Assembly (NCBI GenBank): GCA_010092695.1
Contig: JAADJJ010000001.1
Span: 3,410,001-3,474,000 of the forward strand
Length of the DNA stretch: 64,000 bases
Direction: 5' to 3'
From: Enterobacteriaceae bacterium 4M9
GTDB lineage: Bacteria; Pseudomonadota; Gammaproteobacteria; Enterobacterales; Enterobacteriaceae
Numbering within the stretch: position 1 is the stretch's first letter; every line of letters starts with the position of its first letter. Both the position numbers and the translations under genes were made by a program. Of this stretch, positions 9,426-19,294 are shown piece by piece. A model generated the notes under the pieces. It searched no databases. It saw only the letters and a list, made by a program, of their open reading frames with translations, and was not told where the DNA came from.

Positions 9426-9941
9426 TTAGAAGCGGTAGCCAACGCCTGCAACCCAAGTGCCAACGTCAACGCTACGGATGCGGCTCTGCTCATAAGAGAA
9501 GTCCAGAGCAACGTCACGAATCGGGTTGAACTGAACACCGGCACCGTAAGAGAAACCATAATCGCTGGTGTTTTCATTGAAACGGTAGTCAGCGGTGTTC
9601 TGGAATTTACCATAGCCAACACCAACAACACCGTACAGGCTCACCCAGTCAGCCAGACGAACAGCCGGACCAGCGGTCAGACCGTAGTACTGGCCTTTGT
9701 TGTAGATACCATCACTGCGGGTATCGTCTTTTTCGATGTAGGTGAAAGAGCCGATAACACCAACCGGGTTGTTATCGAACTCGTAACGGTACTTCAGGTT
9801 GAAGCCGTTAGCTTTGTTAATTACGCCCTGCATATCGCCCTGTGCGTAGCCGCCAGAAACGGTAACGTCACCTGCAAAAGCAGAACCTGCGGATACGGCC
9901 AGAACACAAGCCAGTGCTGAAAGACATGCAATTTTTTTCAT
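9426..9941 (-). CDS. ompX: OmpX, small outer-membrane beta-barrel protein
   Basis: A 171-residue precursor, the same length as in E. coli. A signal peptide of about 23 residues (MKKIACLSALACVLAVSAGSAFA) leads into an eight-stranded barrel of the Ail/OmpX/Lom family with alternating strands and the terminal GVGYRF, ending in Phe as outer-membrane proteins do. Conserved blocks are GFNLKYRYE, NQYYGLTAGPA-like and YGVVGVGYGKF. The ATG at 9941 was chosen because GAGG precedes it; an upstream GTG would add two residues. It is a surface protein linked to adhesion and defence; the external loops differ most from E. coli. Confidence 0.96.
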   Translation of the reverse strand: MKKIACLSALACVLAVSAGSAFAGDVTVSGGYAQGDMQGVINKANGFNLKYRYEFDNNPVGVIGSFTYIEKDDTRSDGIYNKGQYYGLTAGPAVRLADWVSLYGVVGVGYGKFQNTADYRFNENTSDYGFSYGAGVQFNPIRDVALDFSYEQSRIRSVDVGTWVAGVGYRF

Positions 9942-10297
9942 AACCACCTCAAATGTGCTTCAAGTAAGTCCTAAGATTTCAATATATCAAATTATTTTAC
10001 GAAACTCTTCGGGATTTACGTTGTCTAAAGGAGCCTTCCTGTAACAGAACGTTTCCATTCCGTCATATCCCTTTAATTCGATGAGGAATTTCTGGGTGGA
10101 ACGCAAGTATGGTCCCTTCTGCCGCCCCCTGCCATCCAGAATTTTCTTAAAATTATAGTCGTCACGGAACTTCTTGCCTGATTAAATTTCATGCGCTTCC
10201 TGCACATCGCACACAATTCCCACCCTGACGGGCGTATTTACCCGTACACTTACGGACTCGCTCTCTTCTTATCTGACAAAAACTGACAGGATGCAGT
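9942..10297. promoter_or_regulatory. Divergent regulatory region ompX / rhtA
   Basis: A 356-bp gap without a credible gene. It must carry the ompX promoter and leader (the target of several small RNAs in E. coli) and the rhtA promoter. I could not place either promoter with confidence. K-12 has its ompX-side neighbour opgE on the other side of ompX; that gene is absent from this window. Confidence 0.4.
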
Positions 10298-11185
10298 ATG
10301 CCCACGTTGTCACGAAAAATGCCGGTCTGGCTGCCGGTAGCACTTCTTCTCATTGCGATGGCCTCAATTCAAAGCGGTGCCTCTCTGGCAAAAACCCTGT
10401 TCCCACTGGTTGGCGCTCCGGGCGTCACTGCACTGCGCCTGTTGCTCGGCACGCTTATCCTGGTCGCGGTATTTAAACCCTGGCGCTTGCGCTTTGCGCG
10501 CGAGCAGCGCCTGCCTTTACTGTTCTATGGGCTGGCGCTGGGGGGCATGAACTACTTTTTCTATCTCTCTTTACGCACGGTGCCACTTGGCATTGCCGTG
10601 GCGCTGGAGTTTACCGGCCCGCTTGCCGTTGCCCTGTTTTCATCACGCCGCCCGGTTGATCTTATCTGGGTTGTGCTGGCAATACTGGGGCTATGGCTGC
10701 TGCTACCGCTGGGACAGGGCATGGAAAGCATTGACCCTGTGGGTGCAGCCTGGGCGCTGGCCGCTGGTGCCTGCTGGGCGGTCTATATTCTGGCCGGGCA
10801 ACGCGCCGGGGCCGAGCACGGACCCGCCACTGTGGCACTGGGTTCGGTTATTGCCGCTGTGATTTTTGTGCCGTTGGGGGCGTTTCAGGCGGGCGAGGCG
10901 CTGTGGCACTGGTCGCTGCTGCCGCTGGGGTTAGCCATTGCGGTACTTTCTACGGCACTGCCCTACTCGCTGGAAATGGTTGCACTCACACGCCTGCCGA
11001 CTCGCACCTTTGGCACGCTGATGAGCATCGAACCGGCAATGGGGGCGCTCTCAGGCATGATTTTTCTTGGCGAATTGCTCACATTTATGCAAATGCTGGG
11101 GCTGATTTCCATCATCGCGGCGTCCGTCGGTTCCACGCTGACACTGCGGCGGGAAGCACACATAGAGCGCGTTGATATTAATTAA
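10298..11185 (+). CDS. rhtA: RhtA, threonine/homoserine exporter (EamA/DMT family)
   Basis: A 295-residue inner-membrane protein with about ten hydrophobic helices in two EamA repeats, the second beginning near residue 150 (WALAAGACWAVYILAGQRAG). It exports threonine, homoserine and some other amino acids. Length and sequence match E. coli RhtA end to end, including VALEFTGPLAVALFSSRRPVD and ALPYSLEMVALTRLPTRTFGTLMS. It stands alone, with a hairpin just after the stop. Confidence 0.95.
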   Translation: MPTLSRKMPVWLPVALLLIAMASIQSGASLAKTLFPLVGAPGVTALRLLLGTLILVAVFKPWRLRFAREQRLPLLFYGLALGGMNYFFYLSLRTVPLGIAVALEFTGPLAVALFSSRRPVDLIWVVLAILGLWLLLPLGQGMESIDPVGAAWALAAGACWAVYILAGQRAGAEHGPATVALGSVIAAVIFVPLGAFQAGEALWHWSLLPLGLAIAVLSTALPYSLEMVALTRLPTRTFGTLMSIEPAMGALSGMIFLGELLTFMQMLGLISIIAASVGSTLTLRREAHIERVDIN

Positions 11186-11192
11186 CAGGTAT

Positions 11193-11211
11193 AACGGCCA
11201 TAATGGCCGTT
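11193..11211 (+). terminator. Hairpin after rhtA
   Basis: AACGGCCAT / ATGGCCGTT with little loop, followed by only a short T-rich stretch; a probable but weak terminator. Confidence 0.55.
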
Positions 11212-11399
11212 TAAACTTAAAATCGACACAAATAATTAACATTCAAAAATAAGAATAATTCTCCTTTATTAATTCATCTCTTTTCATCCAGTGCAAAAAA
11301 CATACTAATGAATTGATTTTCTTATCAATTAGAAAATGCCTATTCCATCTTCGCTATTTGACCAATAGGCATTATCTCGCCTGCAGACTTAAAAACCGG

Positions 11400-11409
11400 T
11401 GCTATACTT
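11400..11409 (+). promoter_or_regulatory. dps promoter, extended -10
   Basis: TGCTATACTT, with the preceding CCGG, equals the E. coli dps core promoter used by sigma-S and, with OxyR, sigma-70. It lies about 50 bp before the start codon. The TG extension and C before the -10 are typical of sigma-S promoters. No good -35 is visible, as in E. coli. Confidence 0.75.
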
Positions 11410-11425
11410 ATTGCCGTTGCATTAA

Positions 11426-11959
<534 letters not shown>

Positions 11960-11970
11960 ATTTTTACTCT

Positions 11971-11994
11971 TGCCCCTTTCCTGGTGAAAGGGGC
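11971..11994 (+). terminator. Hairpin after dps
   Basis: TGCCCCTTTC / GAAAGGGGCA, a ten-base-pair stem 11 bp after the stop; the following bases are not U-rich, so it may act mainly to stabilise the mRNA. Confidence 0.65.
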
Positions 11995-12140
11995 ACGCAC
12001 CACAATAGTGCACCCGCACTTCAGTTCCCTCGCCTTACGTTAATAAATTGTTATGCCCACCTCACACAATCGTTAGCCAGCGATTGTTTAAACAGCACTT
12101 TCTGCGTTAAAAGAAAACAGTCACGCTCTGACGAAAAATC

Positions 12141-12262
12141 TGCACCATGAACGCGCCCCATTACGGTGCATTCACTCAGGCTTGCATCGTCTTTTGTGCA
12201 GTGCTACATAAATCAGGGTTTGATAATTCAGTAAGTTAGAAAACTGGCATGATTCTTTCATG
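12141..12262 (+). promoter_or_regulatory. Sigma-54 promoter of glnHPQ with NtrC-like and IHF-like sites
   Basis: CTGGCATGATTCTTTCATG at 12244-12262 matches the -24/-12 element of E. coli glnHp2 (TGGCA, then TTTCAT). Half-sites TGCACC (12141-12146) and GGTGCA (12165-12170) lie where NtrC binds in E. coli, roughly -130 to -100. An IHF-like AATCAGGGTTTG lies at 12211-12222 between them. This predicts induction under nitrogen limitation through NtrC. Confidence 0.75.
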
Positions 12263-12305
12263 CTGCGACTGCCTACGCAGGGGATTGCCCCGTGGATTAA
12301 CGTAA

Positions 12306-13061
<756 letters not shown>

Positions 13062-13087
13062 TTATTCTTAAAAATCTGATCTACGCT

Positions 13088-13117
13088 CAGGGGCGACCTT
13101 TCGCCCCTGCTGTTTTT
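13088..13117 (+). terminator. Intra-operon hairpin between glnH and glnP
   Basis: CAGGGGCGA / TCGCCCCTG, a perfect nine-base-pair stem followed by CTGTTTTT. It looks like a partial terminator or mRNA-stabilising structure that separates GlnH output from GlnPQ. Confidence 0.65.
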
Positions 13118-13141
13118 GAACCACGGTAACAGGATACTATT

Positions 13142-13801
13142 ATGGAGTTTGACTGGAGCGTCATCTGGCCTGCCATTCCGGCGTTGCTGGATGGTGCCAA
13201 AATGACTTTGTGGATTTCCGTACTTGGCCTTGCAGGTGGCATTGTCATCGGTCTGCTGGCTGGTCTGGCCCGCACTTACGGGGGCTGGATTTCCAATCAC
13301 CTCGCCCTCGTATTTATTGAAATTATTCGCGGCACCCCCATTGTTGTGCAGGTGATGTATATCTATTTTGCCCTTCCCATGGCGTTCCCTGACCTGCGAA
13401 TAGATACCTTCACGGCTGCCGTTATCACTATCATGATTAACTCTGGCGCCTATATCGCAGAAATCACCCGCGGCTCTGTGCTGTCAATCCATAAAGGGTT
13501 TAGCGAAGCAGGGCTGGCGCTGGGGCTGTCGCGGCGCGAATCCATTCGCTTTGTTATCATGCCGCTGGCGCTGCGGCGCATGCTTCCTTCACTGGGTAAC
13601 CAGCTGATTATCAGCATCAAGGACACCTCGTTATTTATCGTGATCGGTGCCGCCGAACTGACCCGCAGCGGTCAGGAAATTATCGCCGGTAACTTCCGCG
13701 CCCTCGAGATCTGGACCGCCGTTGGGGTGATTTATCTCATCATCACGCAGGTGCTGAACGTGGTACTTCGTATTCTGGAAAGAAGGATGAAAATCCTGTG
13801 A
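13142..13801 (+). CDS. glnP: GlnP, glutamine transporter permease
   Basis: A 219-residue inner-membrane subunit of the His/Glu/Gln transporter family with about five membrane helices. The EAA loop that contacts the ATPase is visible as [33 protein letters not shown] (about residues 122-155). The conserved [17 protein letters not shown] lies near 60-77. It probably acts as a homodimer with GlnQ. Its TGA overlaps the GTG start of glnQ by three bases, indicating translational coupling. Confidence 0.97.
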   Translation: MEFDWSVIWPAIPALLDGAKMTLWISVLGLAGGIVIGLLAGLARTYGGWISNHLALVFIEIIRGTPIVVQVMYIYFALPMAFPDLRIDTFTAAVITIMINSGAYIAEITRGSVLSIHKGFSEAGLALGLSRRESIRFVIMPLALRRMLPSLGNQLIISIKDTSLFIVIGAAELTRSGQEIIAGNFRALEIWTAVGVIYLIITQVLNVVLRILERRMKIL

Positions 13802-14520
13802 TTGAATTTAAAAACGTTTCCAAGCACTTTGGTCAAACCCAGGTGCTGCACAATATTGATTTAAAAGTTAACCAGGGTGAAGTGGTGGTCATTATCGGTC
13901 CATCTGGCTCCGGTAAATCCACACTGCTGCGCTGCATCAACAAACTTGAGGACATCACCAGCGGCGAGCTTATCGTTGATGGCCTGAAAGTGAACGACCC
14001 GAAAGTGGATGAGCGCCTGATTCGCCAGGAAGCGGGTATGGTGTTCCAGCAGTTTTACCTGTTCCCGCACCTGACTGCGCTGGAAAACGTGATGTTTGGT
14101 CCAATGCGCGTGCGCAAAACGCCAAAAGCCGAGGCCGAAAAGCAGGCCAAAGCGCTGCTGGCGAAAGTGGGACTTGCCGAACGGGGTAACCATTTCCCGT
14201 CTGAGCTTTCCGGCGGCCAGCAGCAGCGTGTTGCCATTGCTCGCGCGCTGGCGGTGAAGCCGAAAATGATGCTGTTTGATGAGCCGACGTCAGCACTTGA
14301 CCCGGAACTGCGCCATGAAGTGCTGAGGGTTATGCAGGACCTGGCCGAAGAAGGCATGACGATGGTTATCGTGACCCATGAAATCGGCTTTGCCGAGAAA
14401 GTGGCTTCTCGTCTCATCTTTATTGATAAGGGGCGCATTGCCGAAGACGGCGACCCGCGTGAACTTATCCAGAATCCGCCAGGTCAGCGCCTGCGCGAGT
14501 TTTTGCAGCACGTTTCATAA
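13798..14520 (+). CDS. glnQ: GlnQ, glutamine transporter ATP-binding protein
   Basis: A 240-residue ABC ATPase. Walker A GPSGSGKS is at residues 34-41, followed by the Q-loop [12 protein letters not shown], signature LSGGQQQR near 138 and Walker [12 protein letters not shown] near 160. It starts at GTG within the glnP stop codon. The sequence matches E. coli GlnQ over its whole length (240). A strong terminator follows at once. Confidence 0.97.
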   Translation: MIEFKNVSKHFGQTQVLHNIDLKVNQGEVVVIIGPSGSGKSTLLRCINKLEDITSGELIVDGLKVNDPKVDERLIRQEAGMVFQQFYLFPHLTALENVMFGPMRVRKTPKAEAEKQAKALLAKVGLAERGNHFPSELSGGQQQRVAIARALAVKPKMMLFDEPTSALDPELRHEVLRVMQDLAEEGMTMVIVTHEIGFAEKVASRLIFIDKGRIAEDGDPRELIQNPPGQRLREFLQHVS

Positions 14521-14522
14521 GT

Positions 14523-14549
14523 AAAAAGCCCCATGATGGGGCTTTTTTT
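14523..14549 (+). terminator. Rho-independent terminator of glnHPQ
   Basis: AAAGCCCCAT / ATGGGGCTTT with a T7 run right after the glnQ stop. Confidence 0.92.
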
Positions 14550-14590
14550 ACGCCGAGACGTCAGAACAAAGACCAATGATTAACGCTAGC

Positions 14591-14862
14591 GGGCTAACGG
14601 GCTAACAGGCTAACAGGCTAACAGGCTAACAGGCTAACAGGCTAACAGGCTAACAGGCTAACAGGCTAACAGGCTAACAGGCTAACAGGCTAACAGGCTA
14701 ACAGGCTAACGGGCTAACAGGCTAACAGGCTAACAGGCTAACAGGCTAACAGGCTAACGGGCTAACGGGCTAACAGGCTAACAGGCTAACAGGCTAACAG
14801 GCTAACAGGCTAACGGGCTAACGGGCTAACAGGCTAACGGGCTAACGGGCTAACGGGCTAAC
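14591..14862. repeat. Tandem array of 34 units of 8 bp (RGGCTAAC)
   Basis: Thirty-four uninterrupted 8-bp units, GGGCTAAC or AGGCTAAC, differing only in the first base; 11-12 units have G, clustered at both ends and in two inner spots. The array fills the gap between the glnQ terminator and rlmF. Its right end lies inside rlmF: the last residues and the TAG stop at 14842-14844 are read from it on the minus strand. In K-12, ybiO occupies this position. It is not a CRISPR array, since there are no spacers. Confidence 0.97.
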
Positions 14863-15786
14863 GGGCATTATGCCCCAGGCCTTACGCTGTGCCATAAAGC
14901 TCCAGCCAATAAAGCGGCTGCGCTTATTACCCTGCGCCATTTCAGTTTTTACAACACGCACCGCTCCCGCTTCCTGAAGGGCGCGCATAATGACAGGCAG
15001 GTTTTCACCGCGCGACACCAGCGAGGTAAACCAGCGCACCTGGCGGGCAAACGTCACGCTTTCAGCAATCATCCGCTTAATAAATTCCACTTCGCCACCC
15101 TCACACCACAGTTCCTGATGCTGGCCACCGAAGTTCAATACCGCACCGTCAAGGCCGAGGTTGCGCCTTTTGCGCGCATTCCCCTCACCGGCAGCCTGTG
15201 CCGAAGCATGAAACGGGGGATTACACATTGTCGCATCGTAAACTTCATTCTTATGAATAATGCCGCTAAAGATGGCAGCCGCGTCTTTCTGGCGACGCAG
15301 GCGAATACGCTGACTCAGTCCCGGATTCGCCGCCACAATGCCGCCAGCGGCACGCAGCGCCTGCTCATTCACTTCGCTGCCGGTAAAGCGCCAGCCGTAC
15401 TCATACTGACCAATCAGCGGATAAATACAGTTAGCGCCCGTTCCAATATCAAGGATGGTCGCCTGACGCGGCACTTCGCCGTGGTTATCGCCCGCCAGCA
15501 GGTCAGCCAGATGGTGGACATAATCCGCACGCCCTGGCACCGGTGGGCAGAGAAAGCCCTCCGGGATATCCCACTGCGCCACGCCGTAAAAAAAGGCCAG
15601 CAGCGCCTGGTTGAGCGTCTTCACCGCCTGCGGGTCTGCGAAGTCCAGCGTTGGCTCTCCGGCAGGTGACGGGCGCACAAATCCGGCAAGCGCCGGACAC
15701 TGGGCGCTAAGCGCAGCAAAATCATAGCGCTGACTATGGCGGTTGCGTGGATGCAAACCGTTTTTGGGGGCTCGCGGGTTATTCAT
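14842..15786 (-). CDS. rlmF: RlmF, 23S rRNA A1618 N6-methyltransferase
   Basis: A 314-residue SAM-dependent enzyme that methylates adenine 1618 of 23S rRNA. The SAM-binding [16 protein letters not shown] is near residue 115 and the adenine-methylase motif CNPPF near 185. The start at 15786 has AGGAG eight bases upstream; a farther in-frame ATG would overlap the divergent gene. The C-terminus is unusual: after [13 protein letters not shown] the tail MPVSPLAR and stop are encoded by the 8-bp array, replacing the family's basic end. The catalytic domain is complete, so the enzyme is probably active. Confidence 0.93.
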   Translation of the reverse strand: MNNPRAPKNGLHPRNRHSQRYDFAALSAQCPALAGFVRPSPAGEPTLDFADPQAVKTLNQALLAFFYGVAQWDIPEGFLCPPVPGRADYVHHLADLLAGDNHGEVPRQATILDIGTGANCIYPLIGQYEYGWRFTGSEVNEQALRAAGGIVAANPGLSQRIRLRRQKDAAAIFSGIIHKNEVYDATMCNPPFHASAQAAGEGNARKRRNLGLDGAVLNFGGQHQELWCEGGEVEFIKRMIAESVTFARQVRWFTSLVSRGENLPVIMRALQEAGAVRVVKTEMAQGNKRSRFIGWSFMAQRKAWGIMPVSPLAR

Positions 15787-15891
15787 CGGCTTTCTCCTTT
15801 CTGGGCGGCGTAAGATACCTGTTGTCGGACAGCGGGTAAATAACGCAGCATGTCCCATACTCTTTATTCTCGTTTACGTGATGGAAAGATA

Positions 15892-16530
15892 ATGACAACG
15901 AAACGCTATTATTATGAACCTGCCAACGGACACGGCCTGCCGCATGACCCGTTAAATGCCATTATTGGCCCACGCCCGATAGGCTGGATCTCCTCGCAGG
16001 ACGGTGAAGGACGACGCAATCTTGCACCGTACAGTTTCTTCAACTGTTTTAACTATCACCCGCCGATTATTGGTTTTGCCAGCAGTGGCTGGAAGGACAG
16101 CGTGCGTAATATTGTGCAAACCGGTGAGTTTGTGTGGAACCTGACCACGCGCGCGCTCGCTGAAAAGATGAATGAAAGCTCTGCCACCCTGCCCCACGGC
16201 GAAGATGAATTTCTCGTTGCAGGCCTGACGCCTGCCGCAAGCCGTCGCGTGAATGTCGCAAGAGTCGCTGAAAGCCCGGTTAACTTCGAATGTCGCCTCT
16301 CGCAGCATCTTCAACTTAGCGCTGCAGACGGCACACCAGTTGATACCTGGCTGGTACTGGGTGAAGTCGTGGCGGTACATATCGATGAAACGCTGCTGGA
16401 GGAGGGAATTTATCAGACGGCAAAAGCACAACCGGTGCTGCGTGCAGGAGGACCGAGCGCCTACTACACCATTGATGAAGCCCAACGTTTTGATTTGATT
16501 CGCCCCGATGCACGCCGTTCAGCAGGTTAA
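15892..16530 (+). CDS. Flavin reductase-like FMN-binding family protein
   Basis: A 212-residue protein of the flavin reductase-like, split-barrel FMN-binding family. Typical features are PRPIGWISSQDGEGRRNLAPYSFFNCF (about residues 27-53), the turn to PPIIGFASS, and EFVWNLTT. The substrate is unknown; relatives reduce free flavin or act as partners of oxygenases. I took the ATG at 15892, which gives the family-type N-terminus MTTKRYYYEPANGHG; an ATG 42 bp upstream lacks a binding site. It is divergent from rlmF and has no partner oxygenase nearby. I know of no K-12 gene at this place. Confidence 0.8.
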   Translation: MTTKRYYYEPANGHGLPHDPLNAIIGPRPIGWISSQDGEGRRNLAPYSFFNCFNYHPPIIGFASSGWKDSVRNIVQTGEFVWNLTTRALAEKMNESSATLPHGEDEFLVAGLTPAASRRVNVARVAESPVNFECRLSQHLQLSAADGTPVDTWLVLGEVVAVHIDETLLEEGIYQTAKAQPVLRAGGPSAYYTIDEAQRFDLIRPDARRSAG

Positions 16531-17034
16531 TCCTGCCGTGTTTTATCAGTGTTGATGGCATTGCCCGCGCCCTCTCTGTTTCGCTGCCAGACAGAGCAGG
16601 CGCCAACAGGGCAAACGCGGCAAACGCGGCAAACGCGGCAAACGCGGCAAACGCGGCAAACGCGGCAAACGCGGCAAACGCGGCAAACGCGGCAAACGCG
16701 GCAAACGCGGCAAACGCGGCAAACGCGGCAAACGCGGCAGCGAAAGTACCATCACGGCGCTAGCGCAAAAACAGGTTTTCACTGTTTATTTTTGTCTGCC
16801 TGCAAAGGCTCATGCAGCAGATATGTCAACGCAACCTTTGGCAGATCGTTTAAATATAGAAAAATCAATAACCTGGCCAGCCTGTTTTTGTCAGCCCTAC
16901 GTCAGGAATTATCGTTCAAAAAATAAGCACGTCACGTTCAAATTTTTGCATAATCACGCCAGTTATCAGCGCCTAAACTAGAAATATGCTGACGCGATGC
17001 AGTCAGCTCTTTCACCGCTATTGAGGATGCTGCC
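16531..17034. other. Gene-free interval with a 9-bp tandem array
   Basis: A 504-bp gap between the flavin-reductase-like gene and the mcbA homologue. Apart from the array at 16612-16737 it is AT-rich toward the right, where the mcbA promoter should lie. Possible reading frames through the array are repetitive and lack family features. Confidence 0.6.
16612..16737. repeat. Tandem array of 14 identical 9-bp units (CAAACGCGG)
   Basis: Fourteen perfect copies of CAAACGCGG, with a shortened echo on the left (AACAGGG). The length is a multiple of three, so any frame through it stays open, but none has a recognisable gene. It lies 80 bp after the preceding stop. Confidence 0.97.
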
Positions 17035-17295
17035 ATGAAAAAATATCTCATCTTTTCTGCTGCTATCGCTTTCATCAGCCTGTCATCGGCAACGTTTGCC
17101 GCACAGTCTCTGTCAGCGGGCGAAACAGGGCAGTTGCGCCCGGCAGGCACGGTTTCTGCCAGTGGCGCGACGAACCTGGACGACCTTGAGGCAAAACTGG
17201 CTGAAAAAGCGCGTGAGGAAGGTGCAAAAGGATATGTGGTTGATGCCGCCGGGGGGAATAACCTGATGTACGGCACGGCCACCATTTATAAATAA
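17035..17295 (+). CDS. mcbA: McbA-like DUF1471 (BhsA/McbA) periplasmic protein
   Basis: An 86-residue secreted protein with a signal peptide of about 22 residues ([22 protein letters not shown]). The DUF1471 domain ends [12 protein letters not shown]. The stretch [14 protein letters not shown] is nearly that of E. coli McbA (YbiM), a periplasmic protein tied to biofilm and colanic-acid phenotypes. It is one of two DUF1471 genes here, about 600 bp apart, with a hexanucleotide array between them. The E. coli neighbours fiu and ybiX are absent. Confidence 0.9.
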   Translation: MKKYLIFSAAIAFISLSSATFAAQSLSAGETGQLRPAGTVSASGATNLDDLEAKLAEKAREEGAKGYVVDAAGGNNLMYGTATIYK

Positions 17296-17315
17296 CACCT
17301 GTTCTCTGTGACAAC

Positions 17316-17343
17316 GGCCTCTGCATGCAGGGGCCATTTTTTT
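17316..17343 (+). terminator. Terminator of the mcbA homologue
   Basis: GGCCTCTGCA / TGCAGGGGCC, including G-U pairs, followed by a T7 run about 20 bp after the stop. Confidence 0.75.
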
Positions 17344-17385
17344 CTTCGCGATAATCCCACTGAAAATATCCTGCCGATACATTCC

Positions 17386-17643
<258 letters not shown>

Positions 17644-17909
17644 CTCGACAGCATAAATAACCCCTGATAAAACCAGGAATAATAAATTGAGTGGCAAATA
17701 ATGCCTTTTGATAAAAATACAGTGGGTTAGTTGCGGGTCAACAGATTAGCTATGTTAATTACTTGTATAAATCAATAGGTTAAAAGTTATTCAAAAAATT
17801 CGAATGAGGCAGTCAATTCTCTTCGATTTTATCTTCTAATTACTCGCGCAATAATACTCACATCAACGGAACACATCCGTTTCCACAGAACATAATGCGA
17901 GATTAAATC

Positions 17910-18173
17910 ATGAAAACCACCAAACTGACTATTGCAGCACTGATCATGTCTACTCTGTCCTTTGGCGCTTTTGCCGCCCAGGAAATCAACAGCACCACGG
18001 CCGCACCGCAAGGTGAAAAAATTGGTGTCGTTTCTGCCTCTGGTGCGTACACCCTGAGCGAACTGGAAAGTGAACTGGCTGCTAAAGCCGATGCCGCTGG
18101 CGCCAGCTCATTCAAAATTACTTCTGCATCTGGCTATAACCTGATGCACGGCACGGCTGAAATCTACAAATAA
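17910..18173 (+). CDS. ybiJ: YbiJ-like DUF1471 periplasmic protein
   Basis: An 87-residue secreted protein with a signal peptide of about 22 residues (ending SFGAFA) and a DUF1471 domain running from KIGVVSASGAYTLSELE to NLMHGTAEIYK. Such proteins are induced by acid, peroxide or chlorine stress; the exact role is unknown. It resembles the mcbA copy mainly in the GVVSASGA and GTAxIYK blocks, so the two are old paralogues and not a recent duplication. It converges on ybiB with a terminator between them. Confidence 0.85.
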   Translation: MKTTKLTIAALIMSTLSFGAFAAQEINSTTAAPQGEKIGVVSASGAYTLSELESELAAKADAAGASSFKITSASGYNLMHGTAEIYK

Positions 18174-18227
18174 GCCTGCCACTGCTACGCCCCTGTTCCT
18201 TGTGTTAACCCTGATATTACCCTGTTT

Positions 18228-18255
18228 GCCCGCGTGCCACTCGCGGGCTTTTTTT
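18228..18255 (+). terminator. Terminator of ybiJ
   Basis: GCCCGCG / CGCGGGC stem followed by T7, just before the convergent ybiB end. Confidence 0.9.
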
Positions 18256-18259
18256 ATTT

Positions 18260-19234
18260 TCAGGCCGGAAAAACCTCATTAACGCGCGCCTGCGCATCGG
18301 ACATATTTCCTTTCTCACCGCTCGCCACCAGACAACAGGCAAGTTGAATTCTGAGCGACGACGGCAGCGGCTCTACACCGGCTGCACAGCGTTCAGTCCA
18401 GCGTGCCGTGACCTCAGCCTCTTTTTCAAACGGCAAAATCACATTACCTGAATCGCTCTCAGGCTGGCGCTCATACAGTACGCGCACACCCTTTTCATCA
18501 ATCTGACTAATCTGCGGACAACGTTGCGGGTTGGCATACACTTCCCCTTCGGTGCCATGCATCAGCAACGCCCGGCCTTGCGCCAGTGCAAAGAACTGCG
18601 CAACCTTTGTGACATATTCCGGGTGCGAGACACTGGCAAGCTGCAGTGCAGCAGCAGGGGCAAAAGGCGTTGCCAGCTTGGCCAGCGAATGTGCACTGCT
18701 GCGCACGCCCATGCGCCAGCGCAATGCCAGTAGTTTTTCCATGGGCGGGCACAGCGTACCGATGGGCAGAAATAGCGGATTGTGAGACTCCAGTTTTGCC
18801 TGCGCCTGACCGGCGCTGCGGCTAGCCTCAATACCCAGCAAGGCAAAGATAGTTTCGGAAATAACACGTGTGGGATCTTCGCTAACGCCGTGTACAACCA
18901 CCGGAAAACCGAGCCGGCTGAGTAAAATTGCCAGCAGCGGCGTTAAGTTCGCCTGCTTGCGCGCGCCGTTGTAGGTGGGAATCACCACCGGCATGGGCCG
19001 CCCCACAGGCGGCGTCAGGCTGATGGTTTGCTGCTGCATCGCATCATAAAAACCACGCAACTCGGCTTCACCTTCACCTTTGATACGCAACGCCATCAGC
19101 ACGGCACCCAGTTCAAGGTCAGGCACGTCACCGTTAAGCATGTGCTTATAAAGCGTGCGTGCGGTATCAATATCCAGATCGCGCGCGTGATTTTTTCCGC
19201 GGCCTATTTCTTTAATAATCTTGCGATAATCCAT
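18260..19234 (-). CDS. ybiB: YbiB, TrpD2-type nucleic-acid-binding protein
   Basis: A 324-residue protein with the fold of anthranilate phosphoribosyltransferase (TrpD2 group). It lacks known transferase activity, and E. coli YbiB binds DNA and RNA without sequence preference. Family blocks include an N-terminal helical region (DIDTARTLYKHMLNGDVPDLELGAVLMALRIKGE), PTYNGARKQANLTPLLA and VVVHGVSEDPTRV. It follows dinG by 60 bp on the same strand with its own GGAGG, so it belongs to the LexA-controlled dinG unit, as in E. coli. Confidence 0.93.
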   Translation of the reverse strand: MDYRKIIKEIGRGKNHARDLDIDTARTLYKHMLNGDVPDLELGAVLMALRIKGEGEAELRGFYDAMQQQTISLTPPVGRPMPVVIPTYNGARKQANLTPLLAILLSRLGFPVVVHGVSEDPTRVISETIFALLGIEASRSAGQAQAKLESHNPLFLPIGTLCPPMEKLLALRWRMGVRSSAHSLAKLATPFAPAAALQLASVSHPEYVTKVAQFFALAQGRALLMHGTEGEVYANPQRCPQISQIDEKGVRVLYERQPESDSGNVILPFEKEAEVTARWTERCAAGVEPLPSSLRIQLACCLVASGEKGNMSDAQARVNEVFPA

Positions 19235-19294
19235 GTAGTTACCTCCACATTAAGGTTAGCACGCCTGTCTGTCTGAAGCGGCAAATCGCATTAG

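Noticed and set aside
14591..14862. CRISPR array
   Set aside because: The 8-bp units abut one another with no spacers, and no cas genes are present.
16549..16926. A plus-strand frame with a Gln-Thr-Arg repeat
   Set aside because: It stays open because the 9-bp array is a multiple of three; the flanks show no family features.
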